A DNA stretch of 64,000 nt from Halobacillus fulvus (GCA_004078665.1 SCFO01000005.1:62001-126000); one strand, 5' to 3'; counted from the first letter of the stretch, positions 7,179-16,910 are shown. The notes: generated by a model from the sequence alone, not told the origin. Made by a program: numbers and translations.

Positions 7179-8960
7179 TTAAACGATATACTTTTCAGAC
7201 TCAATCAAAGAAGCTGCGATTTCACGTTTCTTCTTGATCACGTTCGTCGGAGTGTGTCTTGTCAGTTTGCGAAGGGCACCAAGCATCATTCTCAAGGAAT
7301 CTCCAGCCTCTGAAGCAATCAGAGTCTCCTTGGCATGGGCTTCAATGCGGTTGAAAGCTTCCTGCACATAAACCTGTGTGTAAAGGAGCTTCTGTTTATT
7401 TTTCTCTTCGCCCTGTTTGGCAATCGCCTTTTCTGTTCTTAAAACGGCGGATTCCATATTGTAAATTTCACCCACGATATCCGCGATGTTAACTAAAAGC
7501 TCCTGCTCATTCTCAAGTTTCTCTCCAAATTTCTGTGCAGCCAGCCCAGCAGCCAAGAGGCCGATCTTCTTCGCATTTTTCAACAGATATTTCTCCTGTT
7601 CCAATGCTTCTGTTCCTGGTTCTTCAGGCATCATCGTCATGATTTCCTCTTGAAGGGCCTGTGCTTTTTGAAGAAGCGGAAGTTCGCCTTTCATCGCTTT
7701 CTTCAACAGCGTCCCCGGCACGATCATGCGGTTGATTTCGTTCGTACCTTCGAAGATACGATTGATACGAGAATCTCTATAAATTCTTTCCACTTCGTAT
7801 TCTGCCATGAAGCCGTAGCCACCATGGATCTGAACCGCTTCGTCTGCAGCGAAGTCTAGAAGCTCCGTTCCAAATACTTTATTTAAAGAACATTCAATCG
7901 CATACTCCGCAATGACTTTCGCTACGGCTGCCCCGTCCTTCAATTCTTCATCCGATAATTTACCCATACTTTGTTCAAAAAGTCCGACGGTACGGTAAAC
8001 CGCACTTTCATTAGCATATGTGTTCGCCGCGACAGAGCCGATTTTCTCCTGGATCAATGGGAAGCTTGCAATCGGCGTTTTGAACTGCTTACGCTCTTTA
8101 GCGTATTTGACGGAAAGCTCAAGCGCACGCTTCGCTCCCCCAACACCACCGATGGCGAGTTTGTAGCGGCCAACGTTCAAAATGTTAAAGGCGATGACAT
8201 GCCCGCGGCCAATTTCCCCGAGTACATTTTCAGCGGGAACTTCTGCATCTTCTAATACTAATGTTCGCGTAGAAGAGCTCTTAATTCCCATCTTCTTCTC
8301 TTCAGGCCCCGTCGATACGCCAGGGTAATCACGCTCAACGATGAACGCTGTAAATTTGTCTCCATCAATTTTGGCATAAACCACGAAGACATCCGCGAAC
8401 GCAGAGTTCGTAATCCACTGTTTTTCGCCGTTCAGAACGTAGTGGGTACCCGCTTCGTTCAGTTTGGCCGTCGTTTTCGCTCCAAGAGCATCAGATCCGG
8501 ACCCTGGCTCTGTCAAGGCGTAGGCCGCAATTTTTTCACCTGTCGCTAATAAAGGCAGATACTTTTGTTTTTGTTCCTCATTCCCGAAGAATACGATTGG
8601 AAGTGAACCGATTCCTACGTGTGCGCCATGTGTAACCGAGAATCCGCCAGCACGCGAGAATTTTTCTGTGATTAAGGACGAACTGATCTTATCAAGCTGA
8701 AGCCCACCATACTCTTCTGGTACATCTGCACCTAACAGACCTAGCTCGCCTGCCTGCTTCAGCAAAGCAACAGAATGCTCGAACTCGTGGTTTTCAAGGT
8801 TTTCTATTTTTGGAACGACTTCACCTAAAACAAAGTCTTCTGCTGTTTTTGCAATCATCAGATGCTCATCTGAGAAATCCTCAGGAGTAATGACGTCCTC
8901 TGCTGCCAAGTCCTCTACAATAAATCCTCCGCCTTTAATCATCTCTTTCAATTCGCTCAT
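7179..8960 (-). CDS. fadE: Acyl-CoA dehydrogenase
   Basis: FadE catalyses the first, FAD-dependent step of fatty acid beta-oxidation. The 593-residue protein has the acyl-CoA dehydrogenase N-domain, the flavin-binding signature AYALTEPGSGSDALGAKT (about residues 149-166), WITNSAFADVF, and the C-domain with VQIHGGYGFMAEYEVERIYRDSRINRIFEGTNEINR. A further helical C-terminal region of about 180 residues is typical of long-chain enzymes of this branch. It is the third gene after fadN and fadA, 15 bases beyond fadA. Confidence 0.95.
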   Translation of the reverse strand: MSELKEMIKGGGFIVEDLAAEDVITPEDFSDEHLMIAKTAEDFVLGEVVPKIENLENHEFEHSVALLKQAGELGLLGADVPEEYGGLQLDKISSSLITEKFSRAGGFSVTHGAHVGIGSLPIVFFGNEEQKQKYLPLLATGEKIAAYALTEPGSGSDALGAKTTAKLNEAGTHYVLNGEKQWITNSAFADVFVVYAKIDGDKFTAFIVERDYPGVSTGPEEKKMGIKSSSTRTLVLEDAEVPAENVLGEIGRGHVIAFNILNVGRYKLAIGGVGGAKRALELSVKYAKERKQFKTPIASFPLIQEKIGSVAANTYANESAVYRTVGLFEQSMGKLSDEELKDGAAVAKVIAEYAIECSLNKVFGTELLDFAADEAVQIHGGYGFMAEYEVERIYRDSRINRIFEGTNEINRMIVPGTLLKKAMKGELPLLQKAQALQEEIMTMMPEEPGTEALEQEKYLLKNAKKIGLLAAGLAAQKFGEKLENEQELLVNIADIVGEIYNMESAVLRTEKAIAKQGEEKNKQKLLYTQVYVQEAFNRIEAHAKETLIASEAGDSLRMMLGALRKLTRHTPTNVIKKKREIAASLIESEKYIV

Positions 8961-8975
8961 CTTTTTTATCCTCCC

Positions 8976-10157
8976 TTATAGTAGCTCGAATACTCCGGCT
9001 GCTCCCATTCCGCCGCCGATACACATTGTGACAACACCGAACTGCTCATTTCTTCTCTTCATCTCATGAATCAAGCTTAACGTCAGTTTCGTACCCGTAC
9101 ATCCTAGTGGATGACCAAGAGCAATCGCGCCTCCATTGACATTCACTTTATTCTGATCAAGTCCTAACTCTCGTATGACTTGCAGAGACTGAGATGCAAA
9201 AGCTTCATTCAATTCGAATAAGCCGATATCGGATAGTTCCAGTCCTGCGAGCTTCAATGCTTTCGGAACCGCTTCGATTGGTCCGACACCCATGACCTCC
9301 GGCTCTACACCCGCAACGGCAAAGGATCTGAATTTCACAAGGGGCGTCAGACCTTCCGCTTCCGCCTTTTCCCGTTCCATCACAAGTACAGAGGCTGCTC
9401 CATCACTCATTTGAGAAGAGTTCCCTGCCGTGACAGATCCAGTTACAGAAAAGGCTGGTCTAAGTTTTGCCAAAACATCTGTTGTCGTTCCTTCTCTTAC
9501 ACCTTCGTCCATCGCAAACGTTCTCGTTGATTCTTTCACTTTGTTGTCCGGTCCAACCGCACGATTTGTCACTTCGACTGGAACAATTTCATCTTCAAAT
9601 TTGCCTTCTTTCAATGCTTTGGCTGCTCTTTCATGACTTTGGACAGCGAAGGCATCCTGATCAGCTCTTGATATATTAAATCGAGTGGCAACTTCTTCTG
9701 CGGTATGGCCCATCGACATGTAGTATTCCGGTGCCTGTTCAACTAAAGAAACATTCGGCTTGATGACATGACCACCCATCGGAATCAGGCTCATGGATTC
9801 AGCTCCGCCGGCAATCGCCGCTTCACTGTGACCAAGCATGATTTTCTCGGCAGCATAAGCGATACTTTGAAGACCTGACGAGCAGTAGCGGTTGATTGTA
9901 ATCGCAGGTACTTTATAATGAAGTCCGGCAAGTCCGGCAATGTTTCGCGCCATATTCATTCCTTGCTCCGCTTCTGGCATGGCACAACCGATGATGACAT
10001 CGTCAATGTTTCCGTTATAATTGTTCGCACGTTTCAACGTCTCTTTTATCGTTAATGCGGCCAGGTCATCTGGACGTGTATTAGCGAGAGATCCTTTCTT
10101 CGCGCGTCCTACAGGTGTTCTGGCTCCTGCTACAATGACTGCTTCTTTCACGTTCAC
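8976..10157 (-). CDS. fadA: Acetyl-CoA C-acyltransferase (3-ketoacyl-CoA thiolase)
   Basis: FadA cleaves 3-ketoacyl-CoA with CoA to release acetyl-CoA. The 393-residue protein has the nucleophilic cysteine region INRYCSSGLQSIAYA (about residues 84-98), the NEAFASQ segment, GGAIALGHPLGCTG and the second catalytic cysteine in VTMCIGGGMGAAGVFE. It lies 12 bases after fadN, in the same operon. Confidence 0.95.
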   Translation of the reverse strand: MNVKEAVIVAGARTPVGRAKKGSLANTRPDDLAALTIKETLKRANNYNGNIDDVIIGCAMPEAEQGMNMARNIAGLAGLHYKVPAITINRYCSSGLQSIAYAAEKIMLGHSEAAIAGGAESMSLIPMGGHVIKPNVSLVEQAPEYYMSMGHTAEEVATRFNISRADQDAFAVQSHERAAKALKEGKFEDEIVPVEVTNRAVGPDNKVKESTRTFAMDEGVREGTTTDVLAKLRPAFSVTGSVTAGNSSQMSDGAASVLVMEREKAEAEGLTPLVKFRSFAVAGVEPEVMGVGPIEAVPKALKLAGLELSDIGLFELNEAFASQSLQVIRELGLDQNKVNVNGGAIALGHPLGCTGTKLTLSLIHEMKRRNEQFGVVTMCIGGGMGAAGVFELL

Positions 10158-10168
10158 TTCCCCCTTTA

Positions 10169-12568
10169 TTAGTTACGCAACGGTTTTCCTTTCATGAGCA
10201 TGTGCTGCATACGCGCCTGGGATTTCGGTTCCCCTACTAAGCTCAAAAACGCTTCTCTCTCTAAATCGAGTAAATACTGTTCATCGACAAGCGAACCTTC
10301 CTTGATACGGCCGCCGGCTAAAACGAATGCAAGCTTTTCAGCAATCTTCAAATCGTGCTCGCTGGCGTATCCGCTCAACGCTAAACCTTTTGCTCCAAGC
10401 AGCATCGTGGCATATCCTTGCTCTCCGACAACCGGAACTTTTGTCCGTTTCGGCGGCTGGTATCCTGAACGGGCTAACCCAAGAACTTTCTGTTTGGCAT
10501 CGTGAAGCAAATGATCGCCATTGACACTGATTTGATCCATTTGGTCAAGGAATCCGTTCTCTCTGGCTTCTTCCCCTGATGTCGACACTTTCGCCATCGC
10601 TATTTTTTCAAAGACACTGTTCGCGACTTTTTGAAGGTCAAAATCGACTCCTTGAGGAATATTGCGTAAATGCTTCAAGTAAAGTTCTTTGTTACCGCCG
10701 CCACCTGGTATAAGACCGACACCGGCTTCGACAAGACCCATGTATGTTTCCTGGGAGGCTTGGATTGAATCTGCCGGAAGACAAACTTCCGCTCCCCCTC
10801 CAAGGGTCATACCGAACGGAGCGGCAACGACAGGTTTATCGGAATACTTGATTCTTGTCATCGCATCCTGGAAACTCTTGACGACCATTTCAATTTCGAA
10901 AAAGTTGAAATCCTGTGCTTCCATCAGGATCATGCCTAAGTTTGCGCCTACACAGAAGTTTTTGCCTTGGTTACCGATTACAAGGCCTTCAAAGTTATCC
11001 TCTACGTGATCGAGAGCGAAGTTGAACATTTGAATAATATCCATGCCGATTGCATTGCTCTGAGAGTGGAACTCAAGCCCTGCCACACCATCTCCAAGAT
11101 CGATCAAGCTAGCTCCGGCATTCTTCTTGATGACATCCTGGGTTTCTTTCAGGCGTTTTAAGTGGATTTGCTTCTTATTAAAGTTCTGTTGCTTATATTC
11201 GCCTTCATGATAGAAGTAAACGTTTCCATTTTCGCGCTTGTAAAAGTTTTCAAATCCTTTTCCAAGCATATCTTCAATCCATTCGGGAACGCTCTCCCCT
11301 TCTTCTTTCATACGCTGGACGGAGGTTTCGACACCGATCGCATCCCACATTTCAAATGGACCTAATTCCCAACCGAAGCCCCATCTCATCGCTTCATCAA
11401 TGGAGACCACATCGTCTGCGATTTCTCCGTACAGCTCAGCAGAGTATACCAGGACAGGTTTGACGACTGACCAAACAAGCTCACTTGCCCTGTCTTCTTT
11501 CGCCGATACTAGCGCTTTAAGTTTACGCTTTGGTCCTTTTTCTTGCTTCGCCATTTCTGTTGCTTTCGTCTTCAGTTTTCCTCTTGCTTCATATTCCATT
11601 GTTTCAGGGTTGAGCTGTAAAATTTCGCTTCCTTTTTCCCCTTTTTGTTTCAAGAAAAATCCTTGCCCGCTTTTAGCTCCGAGCCATTTGTTTTCAAGCA
11701 TCTGCTTCATAAAATCTGGTACTTCGAATGCCTGTTTTTCTTTTCCATCTACTTGATCATATACATTGTTAGCTACGTGAATAAATGTATCTAATCCGAC
11801 AACATCGAGCGTTCTGAATGTTGCACTTTTCGGACGGCCGATCAGCGGTCCTGTTACAGAGTCCACTTCTCCTACACTGTACCCTTTCTCAAGCATTTGC
11901 TGTACGGTAACAAGAAGACCATACGTACCGATCCGATTAGCAATGAAGTTTGGCGTGTCTTTTGCTTCTACGACACCTTTACCAAGCACATCTTCTCCGA
12001 ATGTCTTCATGAATTCCAGTACTTCCGGGTCAGTATCCTTCGTCGGAATGACCTCCAGCAGCTTTAGATAACGTGGTGGATTGAAGAAGTGGGTACCAAG
12101 GAAGTGCTTCCTGAAGTCCTCACTGCGACCTGCTGACATCGCGTCAATTGAAATTCCTGATGTATTTGAACTGACAATCGAACCTTTTTTCCTATGTTCA
12201 TCAACCTGTGAGAAGACCTTTTGCTTCACTTCAAGGTTCTCGACTACTACTTCGATGATCCAATCCACATCCGCAAGCTTTTCCATATCATCTGTCATGT
12301 TTCCAACCTCAATCAGGTCGAGACTCGCTTTGCTCGTAAGTGGGGATGGCTTCTGTTTTTTCAATGCCTGTTTATTCAATTCAGCTATCCGGTTCCGGAC
12401 CGCAAGATCTTCAAGGGATCGTCCGCGTTTCTTTTCTTCGTCTGTTAACTCACGAGGTACAATATCGAGCATCAGTACTGGAATACCGATATTGGCTAAG
12501 TGAGCAGCGATGCCAGCTCCCATGACTCCTGATCCTAAGACAGCTGCACGCTTCATTTTTCGATTCAT
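10169..12568 (-). CDS. fadN: 3-hydroxyacyl-CoA dehydrogenase / enoyl-CoA hydratase
   Basis: FadN performs the hydratase and NAD-dependent dehydrogenase steps of beta-oxidation. The N-terminal Rossmann motif is GSGVMGAGIAAHLANIG; the dehydrogenase catalytic region includes FFNPPRYLKLLEVIP. The C-terminal crotonase-like domain has GLVIGNQGKNFCVGANLG and GMTLGGGAEVCLPAD. The start is set at the ATG at 12566-12568 (MNRKMKRAAV), with GGGGGA seven bases upstream. A longer frame from 12607 would read through the FadR operator. About 800 residues is the family norm. It is the first gene of the fadN-fadA-fadE unit. Confidence 0.95.
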   Translation of the reverse strand: MNRKMKRAAVLGSGVMGAGIAAHLANIGIPVLMLDIVPRELTDEEKKRGRSLEDLAVRNRIAELNKQALKKQKPSPLTSKASLDLIEVGNMTDDMEKLADVDWIIEVVVENLEVKQKVFSQVDEHRKKGSIVSSNTSGISIDAMSAGRSEDFRKHFLGTHFFNPPRYLKLLEVIPTKDTDPEVLEFMKTFGEDVLGKGVVEAKDTPNFIANRIGTYGLLVTVQQMLEKGYSVGEVDSVTGPLIGRPKSATFRTLDVVGLDTFIHVANNVYDQVDGKEKQAFEVPDFMKQMLENKWLGAKSGQGFFLKQKGEKGSEILQLNPETMEYEARGKLKTKATEMAKQEKGPKRKLKALVSAKEDRASELVWSVVKPVLVYSAELYGEIADDVVSIDEAMRWGFGWELGPFEMWDAIGVETSVQRMKEEGESVPEWIEDMLGKGFENFYKRENGNVYFYHEGEYKQQNFNKKQIHLKRLKETQDVIKKNAGASLIDLGDGVAGLEFHSQSNAIGMDIIQMFNFALDHVEDNFEGLVIGNQGKNFCVGANLGMILMEAQDFNFFEIEMVVKSFQDAMTRIKYSDKPVVAAPFGMTLGGGAEVCLPADSIQASQETYMGLVEAGVGLIPGGGGNKELYLKHLRNIPQGVDFDLQKVANSVFEKIAMAKVSTSGEEARENGFLDQMDQISVNGDHLLHDAKQKVLGLARSGYQPPKRTKVPVVGEQGYATMLLGAKGLALSGYASEHDLKIAEKLAFVLAGGRIKEGSLVDEQYLLDLEREAFLSLVGEPKSQARMQHMLMKGKPLRN

Positions 12569-12588
12569 TATATGTCCCCCTATCACTT

Positions 12589-12606
12589 TGAATGAATGCT
12601 CATTCA
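12589..12606. promoter_or_regulatory. FadR operator
   Basis: TGAATGA-N4-TCATTCA is a perfect inverted repeat and fits the B. subtilis FadR consensus (TGAATGAMTANTCATTCA). It lies 20 bases before the fadN start, so FadR would block the operon until long-chain acyl-CoA is present. Confidence 0.9.
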
Positions 12607-12652
12607 TTTTGTAGCCAAAAAAATAAGCTACGGCTAATTCGTATCTATATTA

Positions 12653-12681
12653 AATATAAATTATTTTCTGACATTTCGCAA
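12653..12681 (-). promoter_or_regulatory. Candidate fadN promoter
   Basis: Reverse strand TTGCGA (12676-12681), 17-base spacer, TATATT (12653-12658), with the FadR operator about 47 bases downstream. Confidence 0.45.
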
Positions 12682-12815
12682 TCCTTTTCGTTATTTTGTT
12701 TGTAAAATTTTGAAATGGATTCGACAATTGTCCTTAGACGAGAGAGTTCCCAACCGTATCTACGGGAACCCTCCTCATTTCTATATCATATGCTACCCTT
12801 CGTAAAAGTTTGAGT

Positions 12816-13736
12816 TTACTTACCAAAAACCCCTTTTAATACGAACGCGACGTTTGCAGGGCGTTCAGCCAGCCGCCTCATGAAATACCCATACCAGTCA
12901 TTGCCATAAGGAACATAGACACGCATGTTGTAACCTTCCGCAATCAGTTCTTCTTGGCGCTCTACACGGATTCCATAAAGCATTTGGAACTCGAACTGAT
13001 CATTGGAAATGTCATGCTCTTTGACGAGGTCTTTTGTATATTCAATCATGACATCGTCGTGTGTCGCGACTGCTGTGTAGTTTCCATTTAAAAGGTGAAG
13101 TTTAATAATTTTTTTGTAATTGTTATCGACATCTTTTTTATCCGGAAATGCTACTTTAGCCGATTCCTTATAGGCCCCCTTCACTAGCCGGAGGTTCGGG
13201 TTGTATGCGTTCAACTCTTCAATATCCTCCACTGTGCGATACAAATACGATTGAAGCACTGTTCCGATGTAATCGGATTTTGACTTCAGTTCTTTGAAGA
13301 TTTTCAGTGTTTTTTCACACCGCTCATGATCTTCCATGTCAATCGTGACAAAAACATCCTCCTCTTCTGCTACCTTAAGAATCCTCTCCATATTTTCCAT
13401 GGCAAGTTCTTCGGATATATCAAGTCCCATTGACGTCAATTTCAATGACAACTGGGAATTAAGGTTATGCTCTGAAATCGCACGAATTGCTTCTATACAT
13501 TCATCCGCTGCTTCTCGTGCTTCTTTCTCTGTATCAATAAACTCCCCTAAGTGGTCAATCGTTACCGTCATTCCTTTGTCATTCAGCTTTTTAATCGTAT
13601 CGACCGCATCCGGGATTCTTTCCCCGGCGACAAACTTTCCTGCCCCAAACCTGAGACCATAGCGTTTTGCAAGTTTTGTAAAAAAGCGGTTTTTGGATAA
13701 AAACAAGAAAAAGTTGCGTAGAATCTTCTCCATCAT
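12816..13736 (-). CDS. fadM: Proline dehydrogenase (FadM/YusM-like)
   Basis: This flavoenzyme oxidises proline to pyrroline-5-carboxylate at the membrane. The 306-residue protein is a single-domain PRODH barrel; visible family features are TVTIDHLGEF, QSYLYRT, RLVKGAYKES, ATHDD, QMLYGIR and VYVPYGNDWYGYFMRRLAERPAN, where the double arginine helps bind substrate. The ATG at 13736 follows GGGGGT. It sits next to fadN as in B. subtilis but as a separate unit. No P5C dehydrogenase lies nearby. In halophiles proline is both compatible solute and carbon source. Confidence 0.92.
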   Translation of the reverse strand: MMEKILRNFFLFLSKNRFFTKLAKRYGLRFGAGKFVAGERIPDAVDTIKKLNDKGMTVTIDHLGEFIDTEKEAREAADECIEAIRAISEHNLNSQLSLKLTSMGLDISEELAMENMERILKVAEEEDVFVTIDMEDHERCEKTLKIFKELKSKSDYIGTVLQSYLYRTVEDIEELNAYNPNLRLVKGAYKESAKVAFPDKKDVDNNYKKIIKLHLLNGNYTAVATHDDVMIEYTKDLVKEHDISNDQFEFQMLYGIRVERQEELIAEGYNMRVYVPYGNDWYGYFMRRLAERPANVAFVLKGVFGK

Positions 13737-13849
13737 GACAACCCCCAACAATACCTATAATTTAAAAGCGATTTCGCCTGTTCTATCTTGTCATTTTCTT
13801 TATAAGTAAGAGACAAACCATCTGATGATATCCATCAAGCACGTATTAA

Positions 13850-13863
13850 GGAAAACGCTTCCA
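13850..13863. promoter_or_regulatory. cre-like site upstream of fadM
   Basis: GGAAAACGCTTCCA matches the CcpA consensus at 12 of 14 positions and is close to palindromic. It lies about 115 bases before the fadM start. Confidence 0.35.
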
Positions 13864-14011
13864 CAAGGATAGTTTATCATTTTTTACGCGAATTTTGGTA
13901 TAAAAGATGTTCCATTTTAAAAATGAATGTGCAAAATATCCCAAAGCACATTTCTAATATTAAACAGCAAGGTGGTTAAAATAAGACAAATCCATAAAGG
14001 AGGTTTTCAAC

Positions 14012-14266
14012 GTGCAACAACAAAATTCTACAAATATGCAGCAGGCGCAGCCTATGACCCAAGTTCCGGAAATCGTCACTACAAAGGACCAACTATACAT
14101 TACGGATATGCTGTCATGGAATTTGAACGCTTGTAAAAAAGCTCACTTCTACGCTCAAAACTGTCAAACCCCTGAGATTCAGGCCGCTTTGGAACAAGCA
14201 GGGCAGATGCATCAAAGACATTATGAAAAAATATTGAACCAATTGAACAGTCAGCCCACAAACTAA
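14012..14266 (+). CDS. Spore coat protein, CotF/YusN-like
   Basis: This 84-residue protein has a glutamine-rich start (MQQQNSTNMQQAQPM) and a helical ferritin-like segment, KDQLYITDMLSWNLNACKKAHFYAQNC, ending in a conserved helix with MHQRHYEKIL. These are the marks of CotF-family spore coat or coat-associated proteins. The start is GTG at 14012, eight bases after AAAGGAGG. It pairs with the next gene at 13 bases spacing and lies where B. subtilis carries yusN. Expression late in the mother cell is expected but no sigma-K promoter could be assigned with confidence. Confidence 0.8.
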   Translation: MQQQNSTNMQQAQPMTQVPEIVTTKDQLYITDMLSWNLNACKKAHFYAQNCQTPEIQAALEQAGQMHQRHYEKILNQLNSQPTN

Positions 14267-14279
14267 AAGGAGGATGAAA

Positions 14280-14612
14280 ATGAATCCATCAGCTAATAAA
14301 ATCCAAAATCCTGAAACAAATATCCCGAAAACCCCTCAAATGAATGAACGGGACTTTTTGAATGATCAGCTGGCAACAGAAAAATATATGACAGCTTCCT
14401 ACAATGTCGCATTGAACGAAGCAAGCAACCAGACGTTTTATCAGGAATTATCAACGATTTTCAAGGAGACACAAGACTGTCAGCGCAACCTTTATCAACT
14501 CATGTTCCAAAATGGCTGGTATGCTGTCGAACAAGCTGAGCAAAAAAAAGTTGATCAGGCGTATCAACAGTTCACCGGTTACAAATCACAGCTTCCTTAT
14601 AGTGTCCAATAG
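14280..14612 (+). CDS. Spore coat protein, CotF family
   Basis: A 110-residue protein with the CotF-type core MNERDFLNDQLATEKYMTASYN (about residues 22-43) and LSTIFKETQDCQRNLYQLMFQNGWY, ending in the glutamine-rich tail usual for coat proteins. The ATG at 14280 is preferred to 14274 because the GGAGG ribosome binding site abuts the earlier one. It forms a two-gene unit with the preceding coat gene and is followed by a terminator. Confidence 0.85.
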   Translation: MNPSANKIQNPETNIPKTPQMNERDFLNDQLATEKYMTASYNVALNEASNQTFYQELSTIFKETQDCQRNLYQLMFQNGWYAVEQAEQKKVDQAYQQFTGYKSQLPYSVQ

Positions 14613-14644
14613 AAAGAAAGCCCGGTACTCACCGGGCTTTCTGC
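14613..14644. terminator. Bidirectional terminator
   Basis: AGAAAGCCCGGT (14615-14626) pairs with ACCGGGCTTTCT (14631-14642) between convergent coat and copZ genes. Confidence 0.85.
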
Positions 14645-14851
14645 TTATCCGACAGGTTCATATCCCTGTGCTTCAATTGTTTCCTTCATCAAGGACTTGG
14701 TCACATACGCCTCATCATAAGTGACGTCCACTTTCCCACTATCAATGTCTACTTCGACACCATGTACACCTTCAAGCTCCTTCAGTGCACCTTTAACAGC
14801 TTTTTCACAATGATCACATGTCATCCCATTGACTTCCAGTGTTAATTGCAT
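14645..14851 (-). CDS. copZ: Copper chaperone CopZ (heavy-metal-associated domain)
   Basis: This 68-residue HMA domain has the copper site MTCDHC at residues 10-15, preceded by MQLTLEVNG. CopZ carries Cu(I) to the CopA exporter and to CsoR. The ATG at 14849-14851 follows AAAGGATGATTCG; longer upstream frames would add an unrelated stretch. Unlike most Bacillus loci, neither copA nor csoR is adjacent, so this is an orphan chaperone or a second copy. Confidence 0.9.
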   Translation of the reverse strand: MQLTLEVNGMTCDHCEKAVKGALKELEGVHGVEVDIDSGKVDVTYDEAYVTKSLMKETIEAQGYEPVG

Positions 14852-14918
14852 CGAATCATCCTTTCTCCCTTTATTCTGTGTGTTCCACAAAAACAGGAAA
14901 ATATAACCTTTTGATTCA

Positions 14919-16910
14919 TTACATTCCTCCATTTGTCCGATTTTTATGTTTCTCCCTGTACATTGCATGGTCTGCGATTCGAATCAGGTCATCCTGACTT
15001 TTGGCCTGATCGGGATATACAGACACCCCTACGCTCAATTGGGCCGTCACCTTTTTCCCATTTACTTCGACAGGCTCATGAAAACTGCGGGCAATTCGTT
15101 TTGAGATAAAACTCATTTCCTCAGGATTTTGAAGAGGTGTTACAAGGACAGTGAATTCATCTCCACTCAGTCGATAAACCTCACCTTCCCCAACGGTCTT
15201 CTGTAATCTGGCTGCAATTTCCTGCAAAAACAGATCTCCTGTTTCATGGCCGTACTGATCGTTGATCGACTTGAAACGGTCCAAATCTATAAACAACAAC
15301 CCGATTCGCTGATCTGCTTCTATATAATGTTTTAATGTCTGATTAAATTTCCTGCGATTCGGCAATCGGGTCAAAGCGTCGTAGTGAGCCAGATACTCCA
15401 TCTTCTTCTGGGAAGCTTCTAACTCCCTTCTCTTCTCCTGGAGCTCTTCATTCATTTTGTGTGTGATCATATACTTGTCCTGCCACTCTTTTGTAATGAA
15501 ATGAAAGTTCTTCGACAGATTATTGAATTCATAAATCATACTGCTCGGAAATTCATTTTCTTTACTAGCAATATGAGGCAGGTTCTCCACCACTTCACTC
15601 GAGTTCCTCGACAATGACTCGAATCGGGCTAATATTTTATAGGAGACATATTCTCCGAGGATCAGCGAAAAAGAAACGAACATTAGAATAATGAATAATG
15701 CTTGATTCATCAGTTGATAATCGATAAAAGGAGTAAACGACGCTTTGACTATAAAATACTCCCCTGAATCCGGGAAAGTCTCACCTGTAAGCGTAAAGCC
15801 TGACTGTTTCCATTGCTGCATCGCCGGTGAATAAAGATCATAGGTCAGAAACGTTCCCTCATCGAAATTCCCAAGCGTAACAGAGTTTGATGAATCCCTG
15901 TTTTCTATAATTGGATCATTCGTGAATACGGCTTCCTCATTGCCACTTATTAAACTCACGGTCATGCCATCCATAGATAAAGGTCCTAAAACATACTGCC
16001 TCACGCCCTCGAGTGAGTAAAAAGACGTAGCGATTCTCTCATCATCATCCAGGCTGGAGCGGATTGTCATTAACGTTTCTCCACCCTGGTTCAAGTAAGA
16101 AATCCCTTCTCCTGCCACCTGTTGTTCAAACTCGATTCCCTCAAAAGAAGACCTCATCATAAACTGATCAGCGGTTGCCTCAAATTCTTGTAGAGTCATT
16201 GAACCTGCTTCCAGTCGTTCAATCAGAAAACGGTGATCCTCCAGACGCTGCTCGGTCCATTCACTATAAAAGCGCGTGATCTCATCAAGCTTGTCCTGGG
16301 TTTTGATCATTACCTGAGACTGGTCTTTTTCTTGTTCATAAAACCCAATTAATAACACCAGGATAAAGCTCAGCGTCAGGAGAAGTCCGCCCCCTAGATA
16401 AGAAACGGCTTCTCTCAAAGTATAAAAAGGAGTCCCTTTTTCCTTTTTCAAAAATCTTTCTATAAGAAGATAGAGAAAGAAGAGCAACTCAGCTACCCAC
16501 ACATTGAACATTCCGTTCATCATATCTTTAAGAGCGACCATGATCGTACCTTCGAGTCCAAACCCAAGGAACCTTCCGTAGAACAAGAAGACGAGCGGAA
16601 TTCCTACCAGCATCCAGTAAAGCCCATCACGCAAGATGATATTTGTAAGCTTTCTCCTAAAAAAAAGACCGACAAACAGGATTTCAAGCGAAAATAAAAT
16701 GACGGCAAAGGGATGATTCCAGAGAAAAATCGTGTAAGACTGAGCGATGATTGCTCCTACAAAAGCAGGCCAAACCCCGAGTTTCTTTAGTAAAATAAAT
16801 AAGGGAATGGATCCGAACAAAAGGTGAACTCCGTAGTACAGGCTGACTGTCACAGTGTTTAAGTAATAACTGAGAGCAGTAAGGATAATAAACAATAAGT
16901 ATTTTTTCAT
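14919..16910 (-). CDS. Membrane-bound diguanylate cyclase (GGDEF)
   Basis: About 663 residues. The N-terminal 190 residues contain six or so hydrophobic spans (beginning MKKYLLFIILTALSYYLNTV), then an extracytoplasmic region of about 220 residues with coiled-coil character, another membrane span near residue 405-425 and a linker. A GGDEF domain covers the last 165 residues, with DALTRLPNRRKF, LLFIDLDRFKSIND and RLSGDEFTVLV. The GGDEF motif is SGDEF, a variant often still active; no RxxD inhibitory site precedes it. The start is uncertain: a TTG at 16922 sits too close to GGTGAGG, so the ATG at 16910 is given. It probably makes cyclic di-GMP in response to an external signal. Confidence 0.85.
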   Translation of the reverse strand: MKKYLLFIILTALSYYLNTVTVSLYYGVHLLFGSIPLFILLKKLGVWPAFVGAIIAQSYTIFLWNHPFAVILFSLEILFVGLFFRRKLTNIILRDGLYWMLVGIPLVFLFYGRFLGFGLEGTIMVALKDMMNGMFNVWVAELLFFLYLLIERFLKKEKGTPFYTLREAVSYLGGGLLLTLSFILVLLIGFYEQEKDQSQVMIKTQDKLDEITRFYSEWTEQRLEDHRFLIERLEAGSMTLQEFEATADQFMMRSSFEGIEFEQQVAGEGISYLNQGGETLMTIRSSLDDDERIATSFYSLEGVRQYVLGPLSMDGMTVSLISGNEEAVFTNDPIIENRDSSNSVTLGNFDEGTFLTYDLYSPAMQQWKQSGFTLTGETFPDSGEYFIVKASFTPFIDYQLMNQALFIILMFVSFSLILGEYVSYKILARFESLSRNSSEVVENLPHIASKENEFPSSMIYEFNNLSKNFHFITKEWQDKYMITHKMNEELQEKRRELEASQKKMEYLAHYDALTRLPNRRKFNQTLKHYIEADQRIGLLFIDLDRFKSINDQYGHETGDLFLQEIAARLQKTVGEGEVYRLSGDEFTVLVTPLQNPEEMSFISKRIARSFHEPVEVNGKKVTAQLSVGVSVYPDQAKSQDDLIRIADHAMYREKHKNRTNGGM

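Noticed and set aside
12720-12780. A terminator after fadM (GGGTTCCC...GGGAACTC hairpin)
   Set aside because: The stem is plausible but there is no U-run on the reverse strand, so I did not call it.
13860-14011. Sigma-G or sigma-K promoters before the coat genes
   Set aside because: CATTTTA-like and CAT-TA fragments occur, but no -35/-10 pair has acceptable spacing.
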